Shown: piece by piece, positions 11,823-22,550 of the stretch
Layout of the letters: each line of letters starts with the position of its first letter
Position numbering within the stretch: position 1 is the first letter of the stretch
NCBI GenBank assembly: GCA_022419385.1
Contig: JAJUBI010000001.1
Coordinates: 434,001-498,000, forward strand
DNA length: 64,000 nt
Origin: Paraconiothyrium sp. Pb-2020
Lineage: Eukaryota > Ascomycota > Dothideomycetes > Pleosporales > Didymosphaeriaceae
Direction: 5' to 3'
Made by a program: the position numbers and the translations under genes
Notes under the pieces: model-generated
What the model was told of the DNA's origin: nothing
The model's database searches: none
What the model saw: the letters and a program-made list of their open reading frames with translations, nothing else

Positions 11823-12593
11823 ATGCAGACCTTCACTCTCCTCTTGGCTGCCGCCGCTGCGGTTAGCGCTCACTGTATGTTGATTCTCGCTACCATATCT
11901 TGAAATAGGACATGCTGACATCCATCCCAGACACACTGCCGATCGTCAATGGTGCTCCCGCCTGGAGCGCTGTCCGACAAGCCAAGAATTGGCAGAACAA
12001 CGGTTTTGTCGGGGACGTTACAAGCAGCGATATCCGCTGCAACCAGCTCAGCCCCGGCAACGAGACCGTCTCTGTTGCGGCCGGAGCAAGTGTCAAGGTC
12101 AACGTCAATCCCAGTGCCTACCACCCCGGACCCTTCCAGTCCTACCTTGCCAAGGTGCCCGAAGGCCAGGATGTGAACACTTGGGACCCCACCGGGGCTG
12201 TCTGGTTCCGCATCTACGCTGAGCAACCTAAGTTTGGCTCCGCATTGACATGGCTGAGTAGGTGCTCCCCTATCACGTATGGTTGAAAGAGAAGTACTGA
12301 CAGGCACAGGCGCTGCCAACTACGACATCAAGATCCCCTCCTGCATTGCTCCCGGAAAGTACTTGATGCGTAATGAGCATATCGGTCTACATGTTGCACA
12401 AAGCTCTGGCGGAGCTCAGTTCTACCTCAGCTGCGCTCAGCTCGAGGTTACTGGCGGCGGTTCCAAGGCGCCTACGAACCTGGCAGCCTTCCCGGGCGCG
12501 TACAAGGCTAGCGACCCCGGAATTTTGATTAACATCAACTACCCGGTTCCTACCAGCTATGTCAACCCTGGACCTGCTACTTTCACCTGTTAG
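11823..12593 (+). CDS. AA9 lytic polysaccharide monooxygenase
   Basis: Exons 11823-11874, 11931-12257 and 12304-12593 give 669 nt (222 aa). The signal peptide MQTFTLLLAAAAAVSA is followed directly by His17, so the mature protein would begin HYTLP. This N-terminal histidine is the first arm of the copper histidine brace of AA9 (formerly GH61). The second copper ligand is His82 in the motif YHPGPFQSYLAK. The Q-F-Y-L-S-C motif near the C-terminus supplies the axial Tyr and a conserved Cys. The C-terminus (NPGPATFTC) is also typical. There is no cellulose-binding module. AA9 enzymes oxidatively cleave cellulose or related glucans outside the cell. The third exon has two possible acceptors six bases apart (12303 and 12309), which would differ by two residues. 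Confidence 0.93.
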
Positions 12594-12924
12594 ATAGTCT
12601 TGGACATCCTGATCGGCGTGAGGCTCGTTATGAAGGAAGGTGTGAGATAGACGTAGCTGTGTGCTGAGTGCATCCCAATAATGTCAATGCATCATCCCTT
12701 GTTTTCAACAGGCGTTCCATTGGTCCCTAAGCAAGCATGGATATGAGAAGACGGAGAGAAATTGGTATAGACCACCATGTCCCACAACGTCTGTAAATCA
12801 AACATTTCCGCCTGTGCAGGCGATATAGCAAGCGAAGGGCGAAATGCCTCTAAGGCACGCTCGCAACTGACTCACTCCCCTCCCCAGTACCGTTCAAATG
12901 GGCTTCAAGTTTTTCCGTAGCCGA
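12594..12924. other. convergent intergenic region
   Basis: A 331-base gap between the 3' ends of the AA9 gene and the flavoprotein gene. Nothing recognised beyond expected 3' untranslated sequence. Confidence 0.5.
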
Positions 12925-15045
12925 CTATAACTCTTGAGCAGCTTCTGTGGCTGCATCCTCCGCCACAGGCTGCCCATACGGTCTCCCGAAAGCAAAGGTC
13001 TCGTCAGCGGTACCAGCCACTTTCCTTGTCACACTGAAGCCGCCAAGTCTACTCCCTCTAAAATCAACGTGGTATTTGAAAGAGTCAGCAAGTATTGTGA
13101 CTTTGCCGTTGGAGTTGCGATCGATAGGTACAGTGCAAATCTTTGGTCCAGTTCTTAGCCCTTCACAAGCCCAAAGTGTGATCTCGTATGTAACTTCGGT
13201 GTAACGGGCAACCAGCCTCAATTCTTCGCTGGTTCCACCGGACGTCTTCCTGAGAACAACGACATGTTCCAGGTCATACTTTGGGTCCGTAGCATATCGA
13301 GGATGGACCTCAATCTCATACACAGTCTTGTGTCCACCGTCTGCGCGAGACTCGCTCCTCCATCTACCCAGAAGGCCCGTAAATGCGACATAAGCAAGGA
13401 GCGGATTTCGCCTCTCAACTTCCTCTTGCAGATGGTGAATCGCGTACATGGTCTTGAGCGCCTCTCCCTTCGACTCACCTGGTCCGATGAAGCGCGAAGA
13501 ACAGAAGAAGCCGTCGAAGTCGCCATGCTTCCCGTAAATCTGCTCCAAATGCAGTTCTCTGGCAGCTTGCTCCATGAGGCCTAGATAATCACCGAACAGG
13601 AATTGTGGAACTTCTTCCTTTCGTTTCTCGTCGCGAATGGCTGCTTGAATGTATCGCATGTGCTCACCGAGAGCGATGACGTGCGCGGGGTCTTCGTCAA
13701 AGGGGCGGCCGGTCCACCTGTTGACGACTGCGCGCATCTGCATCTCGATGATGCCCCAATTGACGGGCACGAAGCCGAGAAGAGCAATGTCGGGAATGTT
13801 GGAGTTCTGGGCCATGTAGCTGGCGTTGAGGACAGCAGGGAGACGTGTGTTTGTGGCATCGAATTCGAGTTGCTCTTTGACATCGTGGGCGAGGAAGTTG
13901 AGGCTGCCACCAGAGTTGAATCCCGTCGCGTCAATGACGGCAGCGACGTTATCGATGATAATGTCTTGACCATATTTCCCTCTCACACTGGCTGTTATAG
14001 TCTCGGAATCTTTACCTCTGTCGAGCCTCGTGACAGATCCAGGTATGAGCTTGATTCTTCCATCCTGTACGCATTGGTAGTAGCGATCGCCCAGAGCCAC
14101 GTTGGCAGGAAGTTTCTCCATGAAGTCGAGATCGCCGACACCGCCCTCAATAATCTCCTTGTAATAGAAGAGGAGTACCTGATTTTCTTCGACGCTTGCT
14201 GGTGCAAATCCGAATGTAAGAGGCTGTGGCTCGCGGGTGGATCGCTCGCACAGCGTGAACTCGAGCGGATGCATGGACGCGTGTGTCGTTGTCGCCTTAT
14301 CCCATACCATGCCGGGAATGGGGAGCAGTACATTCATCCCAACGTGAACGACTTGACCGCCGCGAAACAATTCATTGCCATGGCCCCCCCACCGGGCATC
14401 AGAAGCTTGATGTGCGACGAGAGAGGCTATATCCGCACCGGAGTGCGATCCTCCAATGACTAGAACGGTTCGAGGACCCGCGTAAGACTTTTCGGCCAGC
14501 GGAACGATCTGCTCAAGCTTCCGGTAGTTCGTGCTGTGCAAGATAGGCACGGGGAAAAGTGGGTTCGTCTTGATGGATGCATCCATCTCGCACCTTAACT
14601 CCTGGGGATGTTGTAAATATCCCGTCCCGATAATCAAGTAGTCGAAATATCGCGTCTGTTCTTCACCATTCTTGACCGAGACAATTTTCCACCTTCCCTC
14701 TTCGCGCTCAGCACTAGTCACCATCGTCTCGAAATTATAGCACGCTTCAGGAATAAGCTTCCCATAGCCTTGGAGATACTTCTCGACCATCCATGCCTGA
14801 GGATACACAGGAGCAGGTCTTCCGAGGTCCACGCTCTCCCAGGCGAAGTCGGAGAACGTGGCAGTGAACCGACAGAAGTTGGTCATCATCTCTGGATGGA
14901 TGAAGCTCTCGCGATCCCACAGGCCACCGACACGAGCCGACTTCTCGAAAATAGTGAACTTGAAGGGCGTAAGCGTCAGTAACTTGCGAGCCGCTATGAG
15001 GCCAGCTGGCCCCGCGCCTATAATTGCGACGGACTTTTCAGCCAT
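12925..15045 (-). CDS. FMO-like flavin monooxygenase with a C-terminal extension
   Basis: One exon encodes 706 aa from the ATG at 15045. Residues 5-20 carry the FAD-binding dinucleotide motif (VAIIGAGPAGLIAARK). A second nucleotide motif (VLVIGGSHSGAD) near residue 200 fits NADPH binding. Between them, ILHSTNYRKLE resembles the flavin-containing monooxygenase fingerprint, and AAVIDATGFNS resembles the later ATG motif. This part covers about 540 residues, the usual length of the family. The last 150-160 residues (from about LLGRWRSESRADGG) are an extra, probably beta-rich region ending in GRPYGQPVAEDAATEAAQEL. The substrate cannot be read from sequence; such enzymes oxygenate N, S or carbonyl groups of small molecules. 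No biosynthetic cluster is visible around it. Confidence 0.85.
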   Translation of the reverse strand: MAEKSVAIIGAGPAGLIAARKLLTLTPFKFTIFEKSARVGGLWDRESFIHPEMMTNFCRFTATFSDFAWESVDLGRPAPVYPQAWMVEKYLQGYGKLIPEACYNFETMVTSAEREEGRWKIVSVKNGEEQTRYFDYLIIGTGYLQHPQELRCEMDASIKTNPLFPVPILHSTNYRKLEQIVPLAEKSYAGPRTVLVIGGSHSGADIASLVAHQASDARWGGHGNELFRGGQVVHVGMNVLLPIPGMVWDKATTTHASMHPLEFTLCERSTREPQPLTFGFAPASVEENQVLLFYYKEIIEGGVGDLDFMEKLPANVALGDRYYQCVQDGRIKLIPGSVTRLDRGKDSETITASVRGKYGQDIIIDNVAAVIDATGFNSGGSLNFLAHDVKEQLEFDATNTRLPAVLNASYMAQNSNIPDIALLGFVPVNWGIIEMQMRAVVNRWTGRPFDEDPAHVIALGEHMRYIQAAIRDEKRKEEVPQFLFGDYLGLMEQAARELHLEQIYGKHGDFDGFFCSSRFIGPGESKGEALKTMYAIHHLQEEVERRNPLLAYVAFTGLLGRWRSESRADGGHKTVYEIEVHPRYATDPKYDLEHVVVLRKTSGGTSEELRLVARYTEVTYEITLWACEGLRTGPKICTVPIDRNSNGKVTILADSFKYHVDFRGSRLGGFSVTRKVAGTADETFAFGRPYGQPVAEDAATEAAQEL

Positions 15046-15680
15046 GGTAGTGAGGCAGGAGATCGTCGGTGCCGGAAATGAGAAGAAGTTACGGTAGCAC
15101 AGCCTGAGAAGGTCAAAGATGTAAGGAAAAGAGTAGTTTTTATTACTTGAGTGTAAGGATGCAAGGTCTTTCGAACATTGTGGGATGCTTGTGGTCTCGG
15201 CCTCGCAACCTTAATATTGTTCTGCGCATCCTCCTTTGTTGGCATCGTCGAGGACCGCCACGACCGAGCCCTTGTCAAACTTCTGTTGTCCAGTGAGCGG
15301 ACGTGTTATACTTTGAGATTATTTCTTCTCATTTGCGGGAGAAGAAACGATCCATCAGTCGTGTGGCACGACGGCCACAGCCGTTGGATTGACGGGTTGC
15401 CGTTCATCCATCAATGGAGCACACAACTACCTCACAGATGTAACAAACGGCAGGGCACCAGCATCTCAACGAACTTGCAATTATGCAGGCGACTCGTATG
15501 CGACTCATTTGTGATGTGGTATGTGTCGTGATGCCAGCTCCTCGGCTTGGACAGACCAGGATGAGCGAGCGAGATCGCGTGACGTCATTGGCGCATGTCA
15601 AGTCTTCGCGACGCCTGCGTTGACCACAGTGAACACATCAACATGCCTCTCGGGGCTTCATCATAGCACAATAAAAGATT
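15046..15680. other. divergent promoter region FMO / YME2
   Basis: A 635-base divergent gap between the flavoprotein gene and YME2. It contains a perfect CRE-type palindrome listed separately at 15580-15587. No coding frame looks real. Confidence 0.5.
15580..15587. promoter_or_regulatory. CRE/ATF-type palindrome upstream of YME2
   Basis: The sequence TGACGTCA stands 94 bases before the YME2 start codon at 15681 and runs straight into an inverted CCAAT box (ATTGG). bZIP factors of the ATF/CREB family bind this octamer. That it is used here is inference from position. Confidence 0.4.
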
Positions 15681-18356
15681 ATGATTCCTAGGACTGCCTG
15701 GCATCATGCCGCACAGCGCAGCTCCGTATGCGGGCGGAGCAGACTGCAGGGATCGCTGACAAGGTGCGTTCACAGAAAGCTTGTCCGTCGATCATCTCAC
15801 GTACTGATGCCAATGTAGGAGTACGTGGAGCAGATATCCGACTCGGTATGCTTCCTTGCAGGCCGGGGAGGATAAGTCGGGCCATATCAGCGCAGGACCG
15901 GACCAGGGGCTGCTGTTCTTTGATAGTAGGCCAACAGGATTATATACTCGGAGAACTCATGACTAACCGTGTCAAAAGATGTATTCCCACTCAAGATTCA
16001 GAAACTCCTTGGTCTTCCTCTCGCCTCAGACGATAAAGCACCTGGCTTCCTGAATCGCATCATCAATCCCTTAGTTACTGGCACAGACCCGAAGACTGTC
16101 ATCGAACAAGCCAGCGCCAAAGCCAACATTTCCATCAAAGCGACAGAGACCCTTCTCCGGTTGAAAGAAGGCGGTGCCTTCGTCAAGTTCACCCTCGATG
16201 ACAGCACCCAAACATCCGAAGTCGAGAAAGTTCTCAAGCAGTATCTGAAAGAAAACCCCGTGAAGCCATGGTGGAGTCCTTGGCGACGAATGCACGTCAA
16301 CGTCGTCAAAGGTCGGCCTTGGGTCGAGGACCTCTTTCGCCTACCCTCTCCTAGACTCCGCATCGAATTCGTACCTCCCGAGCCTGGCGTCGAGGCTGTC
16401 GAACTATCCCAAGAACAGCTCTATTCTTTCTTCAGGCAGTATGGTAAGCTACAGGACATCGTCGTGCAGCCGCCCGATTCGAAGGTGTTGCCCAAATTTG
16501 CATACCTTGATTACTTAAAGCTATCAAATGCAATCATGGCGAAGAACTGCATGCATGGATACGTGGTTTCGGAGGCGGAGGGTGGAGGGAAGAACGGCAC
16601 TCGCTTCAGGCTCAAGTATGAGCAAAAGATCAAGGCGCATTGGATAAGGGATTGGTTGGTAAACCACCCGAGGATTGTGATTCCAGTTGTTGCGGCGCTT
16701 GTGGCCGGTATCACTGTTGCTATCTTCGACCCGATACGGACGTTCTTCGTCAAGGCACACATCACCAGAGCCCTGCATCTCCAGGACAACAAGTACTACA
16801 AGCGAATCATCGGCTATGCAACAGATTTCATCCCTTGGCATCACAAGGCCGACGACGATACAGGCATGGAAGTTGTCTGGGATGATCGAAAAGACAACAT
16901 CGAGCAGATTCAGACGTGGCTTATGGAGACGGCCGATACCTTTATCATCGTGCAAGGACCACGCGGATCCGGGAAGAAAGAGCTGGTCATCGACCAAGCC
17001 CTCAAAGACAGAAAGCACAAGCTCGTCATCGACTGCAAGCCCATTCAAGAAGCTCGTGGGGACAGCGCGACGATTAACGCTGCGGCCGCAGGTGTTGGGT
17101 ACAAGCCCGTCTTCTCCTGGATGAACAGCATCAGCGGGATGATTGACATGGCTGCGCAGGGTGCAACGGGCGTAAAGACTGGGTTCTCCGAGACTCTGGA
17201 CTCACAACTTGCGAAAATCTGGACCACAACGGGAAATGCCCTGAGACAGATTGCGCTGGATCAACGGCATAAGAACGATAAGGATGCGCAACTGGGTGAC
17301 GATGAGTGGCTGGAGGCACATCCTGAGAAGCGACCCGTGGTTATCATTGACAACTTCTTGCACAAGAGTCAGGAGGGTGGTGTGGTCTATGACAAGATCG
17401 CTGATTGGTAAGTGTACCAGCTTTTCTCTTGCTCATGCACGGTTAACCTTTGTTCCAGGGCTGCACGTCTTACAACCACCAACATTGCCCATGTGGTATT
17501 CCTTACGAACGACGTATCCTACAGCAAATCTCTTTCGAAAGCCCTCCCTGATCGTGTGTTCCATCAGATTCCCCTTTCCGACTGCTCCCCTCAGGTGGCC
17601 AAGAAATACGTCCTCCGACATCTAGATGCCGACGTTGCTGACGATCCTGAGCCCAAGGATGGATCCGAAAAGCAAATCCCCTCTCAAACACGTGACGATC
17701 TCGGCGAGCTAGATACCTGCATCGACCTCCTCGGCGGCCGCCTTACGGACCTCGAATTCCTAGCCCGCAGGATCAAGACAGGTGAGACACCTGTCAAGGC
17801 CGTCCACGAGATGATTGACCAGTCCTCGAGCGAGATCCTCAAGATGTATATCTTTGGTATTGGAGACGAGGACGATGGCAAGAAGTGGAGTCACGAGCAG
17901 GCGTGGTTGCTCATCAAGGAGCTCGCGGAGAAAGAAGAACTGCGCTACAATGAGCTTCTCCTCTCAGATGTATTCGCAACGAACGGCGAGAAGACAATTC
18001 GCGCACTGGAGCAGGCGGAGCTGATCACTATTGTATCTTCTCCTTCTGGCCGGCCTTCCCTGATCCGTCCCGGCAAACCAGTGTATCAACCTGCGTTCAA
18101 GCGGTTGACAGAAGACAAAGTCCTGAAGAGCCGCTTGGATCTCGCTATCTTGAAAGAGCTTGTCAAGGTGGAGAGCGCGACGATCGAGAAGTGCGAGACG
18201 GAGTTATTGAGGTTGAGTGAGATTGAGGGACGGCCGGCGATGCTGGCGGGACGTGTGCAGTATCTTCTGTCGAAGCTGCAGAAGAGCCAAGAGAAGGTTG
18301 AGGGGTACGAAGGGGAGATGGGCGCGTTAAAGAAGGTGTTGGGAAGTGAGCATTAA
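15681..18356 (+). CDS. YME2: mitochondrial escape protein 2 (YME2/RNA12)
   Basis: Four exons: 15681-15763, 15819-15925, 15979-17407 and 17459-18356, summing to 2517 nt (838 aa), the usual family length. The N-terminus (MIPRTAWHHAAQRSSVCGRS) is a basic, Arg/Ser-rich mitochondrial presequence. The conserved GLLFFDNVFPLK is created exactly by splicing at 15925/15979. An RRM-like domain follows (LRIEFVPPEP ... FAYLDYL). Then comes one membrane helix (RIVIPVVAALVAGITVAIF), and a P-loop NTPase domain with GPRGSGKKELV. YME2 is an inner mitochondrial membrane protein involved in maintenance of mitochondrial DNA and its nucleoids. The ATG at 15681 was chosen because it alone gives the presequence and joins in frame. 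Confidence 0.92.
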
Positions 18357-18687
18357 GTTGCTTGTGGGTGATATACATGTGATACCAATCTCCTTTCAAT
18401 CGAATGTACATAGTCTCGCGACGAATGCGGATTTGTAAGAGTGTGTAGGAACCGTGATTATGTATGTTATATGCGCGAGCATATGTAAATCTTCGCAGTC
18501 TTCTAAACGCCGTGAACGCCTCGTATGCAATGCTGAATCGCTGAAGACCAAATCGCTCCCAGAACGCCGCTCGTCTTATCCTGGTCCCATCCAATTCCAA
18601 GCTTCGGCCTGTGTGAAAACCTCCTCATATAGACCCAACCCTCAATGTCCTCGACCCTTCGTCTTTATCCCCCCAGCCGGGGTATAT
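18357..18687. other. convergent intergenic region
   Basis: A 331-base gap between the 3' ends of YME2 and BET1; nothing beyond expected 3' untranslated sequence was seen. Confidence 0.5.
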
Positions 18688-19365
18688 CTAGAACAGCCAC
18701 ACATACCAAAACAACACACAAACCGCGGCGAAGAACCCCAACCACACCTTCCACCCCACACCCGTCTTCTCCGCCATCCTCAACATCCGATTCATCGTCC
18801 CGCGTATCCGTAACCGCGAGTTCTCAAACTGGTCATTCATCTTCTCCGCAAGCGTCGTCGAATCGCGAATCTCCACGCCAATGGCCTCGGTCAACTGTTC
18901 CCCCGTCAGCACATTACTCCCTACGCACTACAGACTTGTGGAAGTGCATGGATTTTGAAGACGTACATCCTTCAACATCTTCACCTTCCCAATCAAAACC
19001 CCCGCCTGGTCATCATTCTGACTCTCCAGCTCATCCAACGTCGCCGCGCTATACTGTCCCCTCGAATTCGGCGTCGCACTTCGGAAACTGCCGTTTCCGC
19101 TTGCACTGCCGTTTGCGCCGGGGTATGCGCCGAAAGAGGGGCCTTCGGGGGCGGGCGAGGAGGGAAAGGCGTAGCTGGGGGCTCCGCCGCCGTAGGGAGA
19201 GTTGCCGTAGGGCGAGCGTGGCTTTTTCTTATCTTTGGAGGGGGACGCGGAGCGTTGTAGGAGGAGAAGAGGTCGTTTTGGGCGGAGGGACGGCCGAATC
19301 TAGGATCTGTGAGTGGGTGTTCTGCAAGGGGGTGTGTGTTGGGGAGGAGTGTACCTGTTCGACAT
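18688..19365 (-). CDS. BET1: BET1-type v-SNARE, one frame break in exon 2
   Basis: Exons 19365-19355, 19299-18967 and 18894-18688 on the minus strand. The 11-nt first exon plus exon 2 gives MSNRFGRPSAQNDLFSSYN, as in fungal BET1. The SNARE helix runs from LDELESQNDDQ through LTEAIGVEIRDSTTLAEKM to NRMLRMAEKTG. One C-terminal membrane anchor follows (WKVWLGFFAAVCVLFWYVWLF). BET1 acts in ER-to-Golgi vesicle fusion with SED5, BOS1 and SEC22. Inside exon 2 the frame changes after NAPRPP, at the C5 run 19244-19240. One extra C would continue it as KDKKKPRSPYGNS and make 184 codons including the stop. A -1 assembly error is the simplest explanation, since the gene should be essential. Confidence 0.85.
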
Positions 19366-20388
19366 TGTCGAGTGCGCGCAGCTGTGCGCAGGAGTGTGGA
19401 GTAGCGCGGGGGAAATCTGGGGGTTGGAGAAGTTGCGCGCAGGCCGGTATGGGTGTGTGAAGATGCGGCGTGTATACGTGGTTTGTGTGGTGATTTCCTT
19501 CGAGGACACTTGTCGGATGGGTGCTGGCGGCGATATTTGGGGAGAGTGACATGGGTTAGGTCGGCGTTTTTGAATAGGTTACCCCGAGCGAGCTACGGTT
19601 GGTCTGGACCACGCCGAGTGCCACGTCCTTGGGCCTGCAGTACCGGGTTTGTAGCATAGTGATATGTTAATTATTGGTCGCGACCTTCTTGCAAATTCAG
19701 GAAATGATTCTTAGAACCGTGGGTTGGTATGTAACTCAATAGCACTTGATACAATTGCACGAACGGGTAGAGCGCAGTACTTTAACTCTATAGTAAATAA
19801 AGAGCATCCGGGCGTAATACAGTCTATTATCATACTAAGATACTGTTAGTTTTGTGCTTAATATGTTTTAGATAGCACTAAAGAGCTAAGAAACTAATTG
19901 TTCTATTTATTAACAGTAAGGTGGCGCAACACCCTGTACTTTCGAATGCACAAGGGTGGTTTGTGAGATGGTGGAGAGCACGCGAGACCGAGATGGCGTG
20001 GGATTCTCCCATCGTGAGTGTATGAATAGCAGAACGTATGCGCGTTTGAATCAATAATCATTCTGCTAATATTCCCTAGCCTCTTCCCGGTGACGAGACG
20101 ATAATGTTGGAACTCTTAGTACTCCTGAACATATCGAAATCTCACCTTTAATTCCTAGGTTTGAAATCATACCAGCGGATAGAGCTGCACTGTATACATA
20201 CCGCAAGAGACTGTTAGTTTATGAGCATCTTTGACTAGAGCGCTTATAGAGTGAAACAGCGTCGGGTATTGACGTCAATGTTGATTCACTTGCAGGCCCG
20301 CTCGTTACATGGCCAAATAGTCAGGATCTGGAGGCTACATATGTAGCTTTCATTTCGTCTAATCATCAGGGCTCCCTTCCTCATGGGT
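19366..20388. other. AT-rich gene-free region
   Basis: A 1-kb gap between the start of BET1 and the end of XRCC4. From about 19660 to 20280 the sequence becomes clearly AT-rich and stop-rich. The words actgttagttt and agagc recur in it, but no clear terminal repeats were found. It could be a decayed transposon, perhaps mutated by RIP; this is inference. A TGACGTCA octamer lies at 20270-20277. Confidence 0.4.
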
Positions 20389-21902
20389 TCATAGTTCCTC
20401 GTCGTCAGTCTCACTATCTTCATCGGCTGCGACTGGTGGTGGCTTCGCTGCAGCTTTGTTCCTCGTTGCTGGCCTACCAAACGGCAACTCGCGTCGCGGA
20501 GGTGGTGGTCCAGCATCTTCATCAGGTGCCGGAGTACTCTTCGAGGACCGCGCCGTCGCTGACGAAGACCGAGCTGCTTGACCCGACTGCCCTCGCGTTG
20601 GGCGTGCTGAGGGTGCTGGTGCTTTGCTGCTAGAACCTCCTTCGCCATCGTCCTCGGTTTCGGTATCTGACGCGCGGTCTGGAGTAGCTGCTTCGCCGTC
20701 ATCAGATTCGTCGTCTTGCTCTTCTGCTTTGGCCTGGTTGATCTCCATCTGGTCCTCGTCTGATAATTGCTCCGGCTCAGGTTCGGGTTCAGGCTCTGGA
20801 GCTTTGGCTTTCCGTTTGGATGTCCGAGATGGGGCCGCTTTCCGGGGTTTCATCTCTTCTCGAGTGGCTTGCACTGCTGTCGCTATAATAGTCACATTAG
20901 CACCGAAGCACATCCGTTAACCGCCGGGAAGCTCACCGGTATCTTTGGAAACCTTGACGCTGGCGAGCAGGCGGTTTTGATCCCGGATCTTTCTCTTCTT
21001 TTCGTTCAACAGCTCCATGAACTGCTGCAACATGGCGGTTTCCGTCTCATTTTTGGTCTTGATGAAGTCATCGAGCTGCGCACTCAGCTTTGCTATGGTG
21101 TCTTGTTCACTATGGGCCTGTGTCTTCGAATCTGCCAGCTTCTTCAACGTGCGGATGTGTGCTTGCGCTGAGGCTTGCGCCCATTCGAACGGATTGAATC
21201 TACATGCTCAGTCAGACACTACACGTTTTCTCATGACGCTGTGATCCGACACAAGGTTCGCATCGTCTCAGCCGCACGTGCCGGATCTGATCGTGTTTGG
21301 TATTCACTGAGCGATCTTCGCGTGACAATAGTGCAATCAAGTAGAAACAAGCGTTATCTAGGTCGGTATGAAGATCGGCGGGCTTCACTTACTCGAAGTC
21401 GTCATCTCTGGGAAGCAGGATCTCCCCCAGATTCACCTGCGTCGCGTTAGCTGGGATTAGAAACTGGGCACGAGTCACTCCCGGGGCCGTCCTCGTATGA
21501 CTTGCCTTGATCCCCTTGACGTCCTGTTGGATGGTAATCTCAATGTTCTCGCCCTTGAGCGCGTACACCATTCGCACGCTCTCCAACAGTTTGGCCGCAT
21601 CGCCTTCAGGCTGTTTTTGTAACAGGAAATGAGACAGGACTTCTTCCCACTCCTCGGCTGTGCCCTTGAACTTGTGCTTCAATTTTGAGATATTGCGATG
21701 AGTGACTATAATTAACGCGTCAAAGACGGAAGGAGATGACATCGATATCTGTAATCTTACTTTTCGCAACATATGGACTCTCTCCTTCGCAGCCTACGAG
21801 CCGCACGTCTAACGGATGGGAGCCCTCCTGCAGCACCTCGATTACCACGACCTCGCCGTCTCCCGCAGCGGGTTCGACGGGCACGATGAAGCGGCCCCGC
21901 AT
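20389..21902 (-). CDS. LIF1: XRCC4/LIF1 homologue (DNA ligase IV partner)
   Basis: Five exons on the minus strand: 21902-21761, 21705-21506, 21436-21393, 21199-20937 and 20882-20389. They sum to 1143 nt (380 aa). The N-terminal head domain (EVVVIEVLQEGSHPLDVRL ... VLSHFLLQ ... GEILLPRDDDFEFNPFEW) matches fungal XRCC4. A long helix follows (QDTIAKLSAQLDDFIKTKNE ... FMELLNEKKRKIRDQNRLL), the coiled coil used for dimerisation and ligase IV binding. The C-terminal 150 residues are acidic, Ser/Pro-rich and disordered. The protein works in non-homologous end joining in the nucleus. Intron 2 (21505-21437) has a GC donor (GCAAGT) with a GCTAAC branch and CAG acceptor. It is 69 nt long and open in frame. 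Confidence 0.88.
21437..21505 (-). other. GC-AG intron in LIF1
   Basis: A 69-nt intron begins GCAAGT and ends ACGCAG, with GCTAAC shortly before the acceptor. Keeping it would add 23 residues without a stop. Removing it gives DVKGIK-VNLGEILLPRDD, the form expected for the family. Confidence 0.7.
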
Positions 21903-22550
21903 CGTGGCGAGCCGTCGCTACCAGGCAAAGTCACAGGTGGGAAGGTTTGGGACCGGCCCAGGTGGGCAACACAGGCGTGGCTGCGAATGACGAGGGTGTG
22001 GCGCGGAGGCCAAACCTGATACACACCCTTGGTAGACTTGGGATGATGCTTGTAGTAGTGAATGGTACTAAGGGAGTGCGAGGTGGAAGGCCGGCTTGAG
22101 CGCCGAAGGTTTCAGGCTTGGTGGGAGAAAAGCGAAACAGGTCAGACGACCAGGAGCCGTCGAACTTTATGTGTCACCACGGTGTTGTGTGTGAGTGAGG
22201 CGCGTTGCTGCCTTCCAGGCACTTGTATCAAGGCGGGCCCGCAAGCAGGCCACGGTCTCGCGATCGGTCTCTGCGTCGAGGTTCGACTATCGCCAGGCTG
22301 CATAGAGGGTCTGACCGTTGAAGCCGATCGTCTGCATCTGCAAGCTTGCGTGCACGGGAGGTGTTCTTGTTGGCGCGCTTTCACGACGCGTGGGCACAGC
22401 GCAGGGGCCGGTCGTAGCTTCCTCTCTTCTGACCGCTTGGCCGCTCCTGCCGCCAAGCTCGTCTAACAGGGTCTATCACCACGTCCCAGCCATCGAGCTT
22501 CCTGCATCGCAAGAACCACCGCACACGCACCCCACCCGCACCCATCCGCC
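21903..22550. other. divergent promoter region LIF1 / BYR4
   Basis: A 648-base gap between divergent genes. The frames in it look random. It should contain the promoters of both genes. Confidence 0.5.

Noticed and set aside
13603..14463. 286-codon plus-strand frame inside the flavoprotein gene
   Set aside because: Antisense to a long exon with clear FAD and NADPH motifs.
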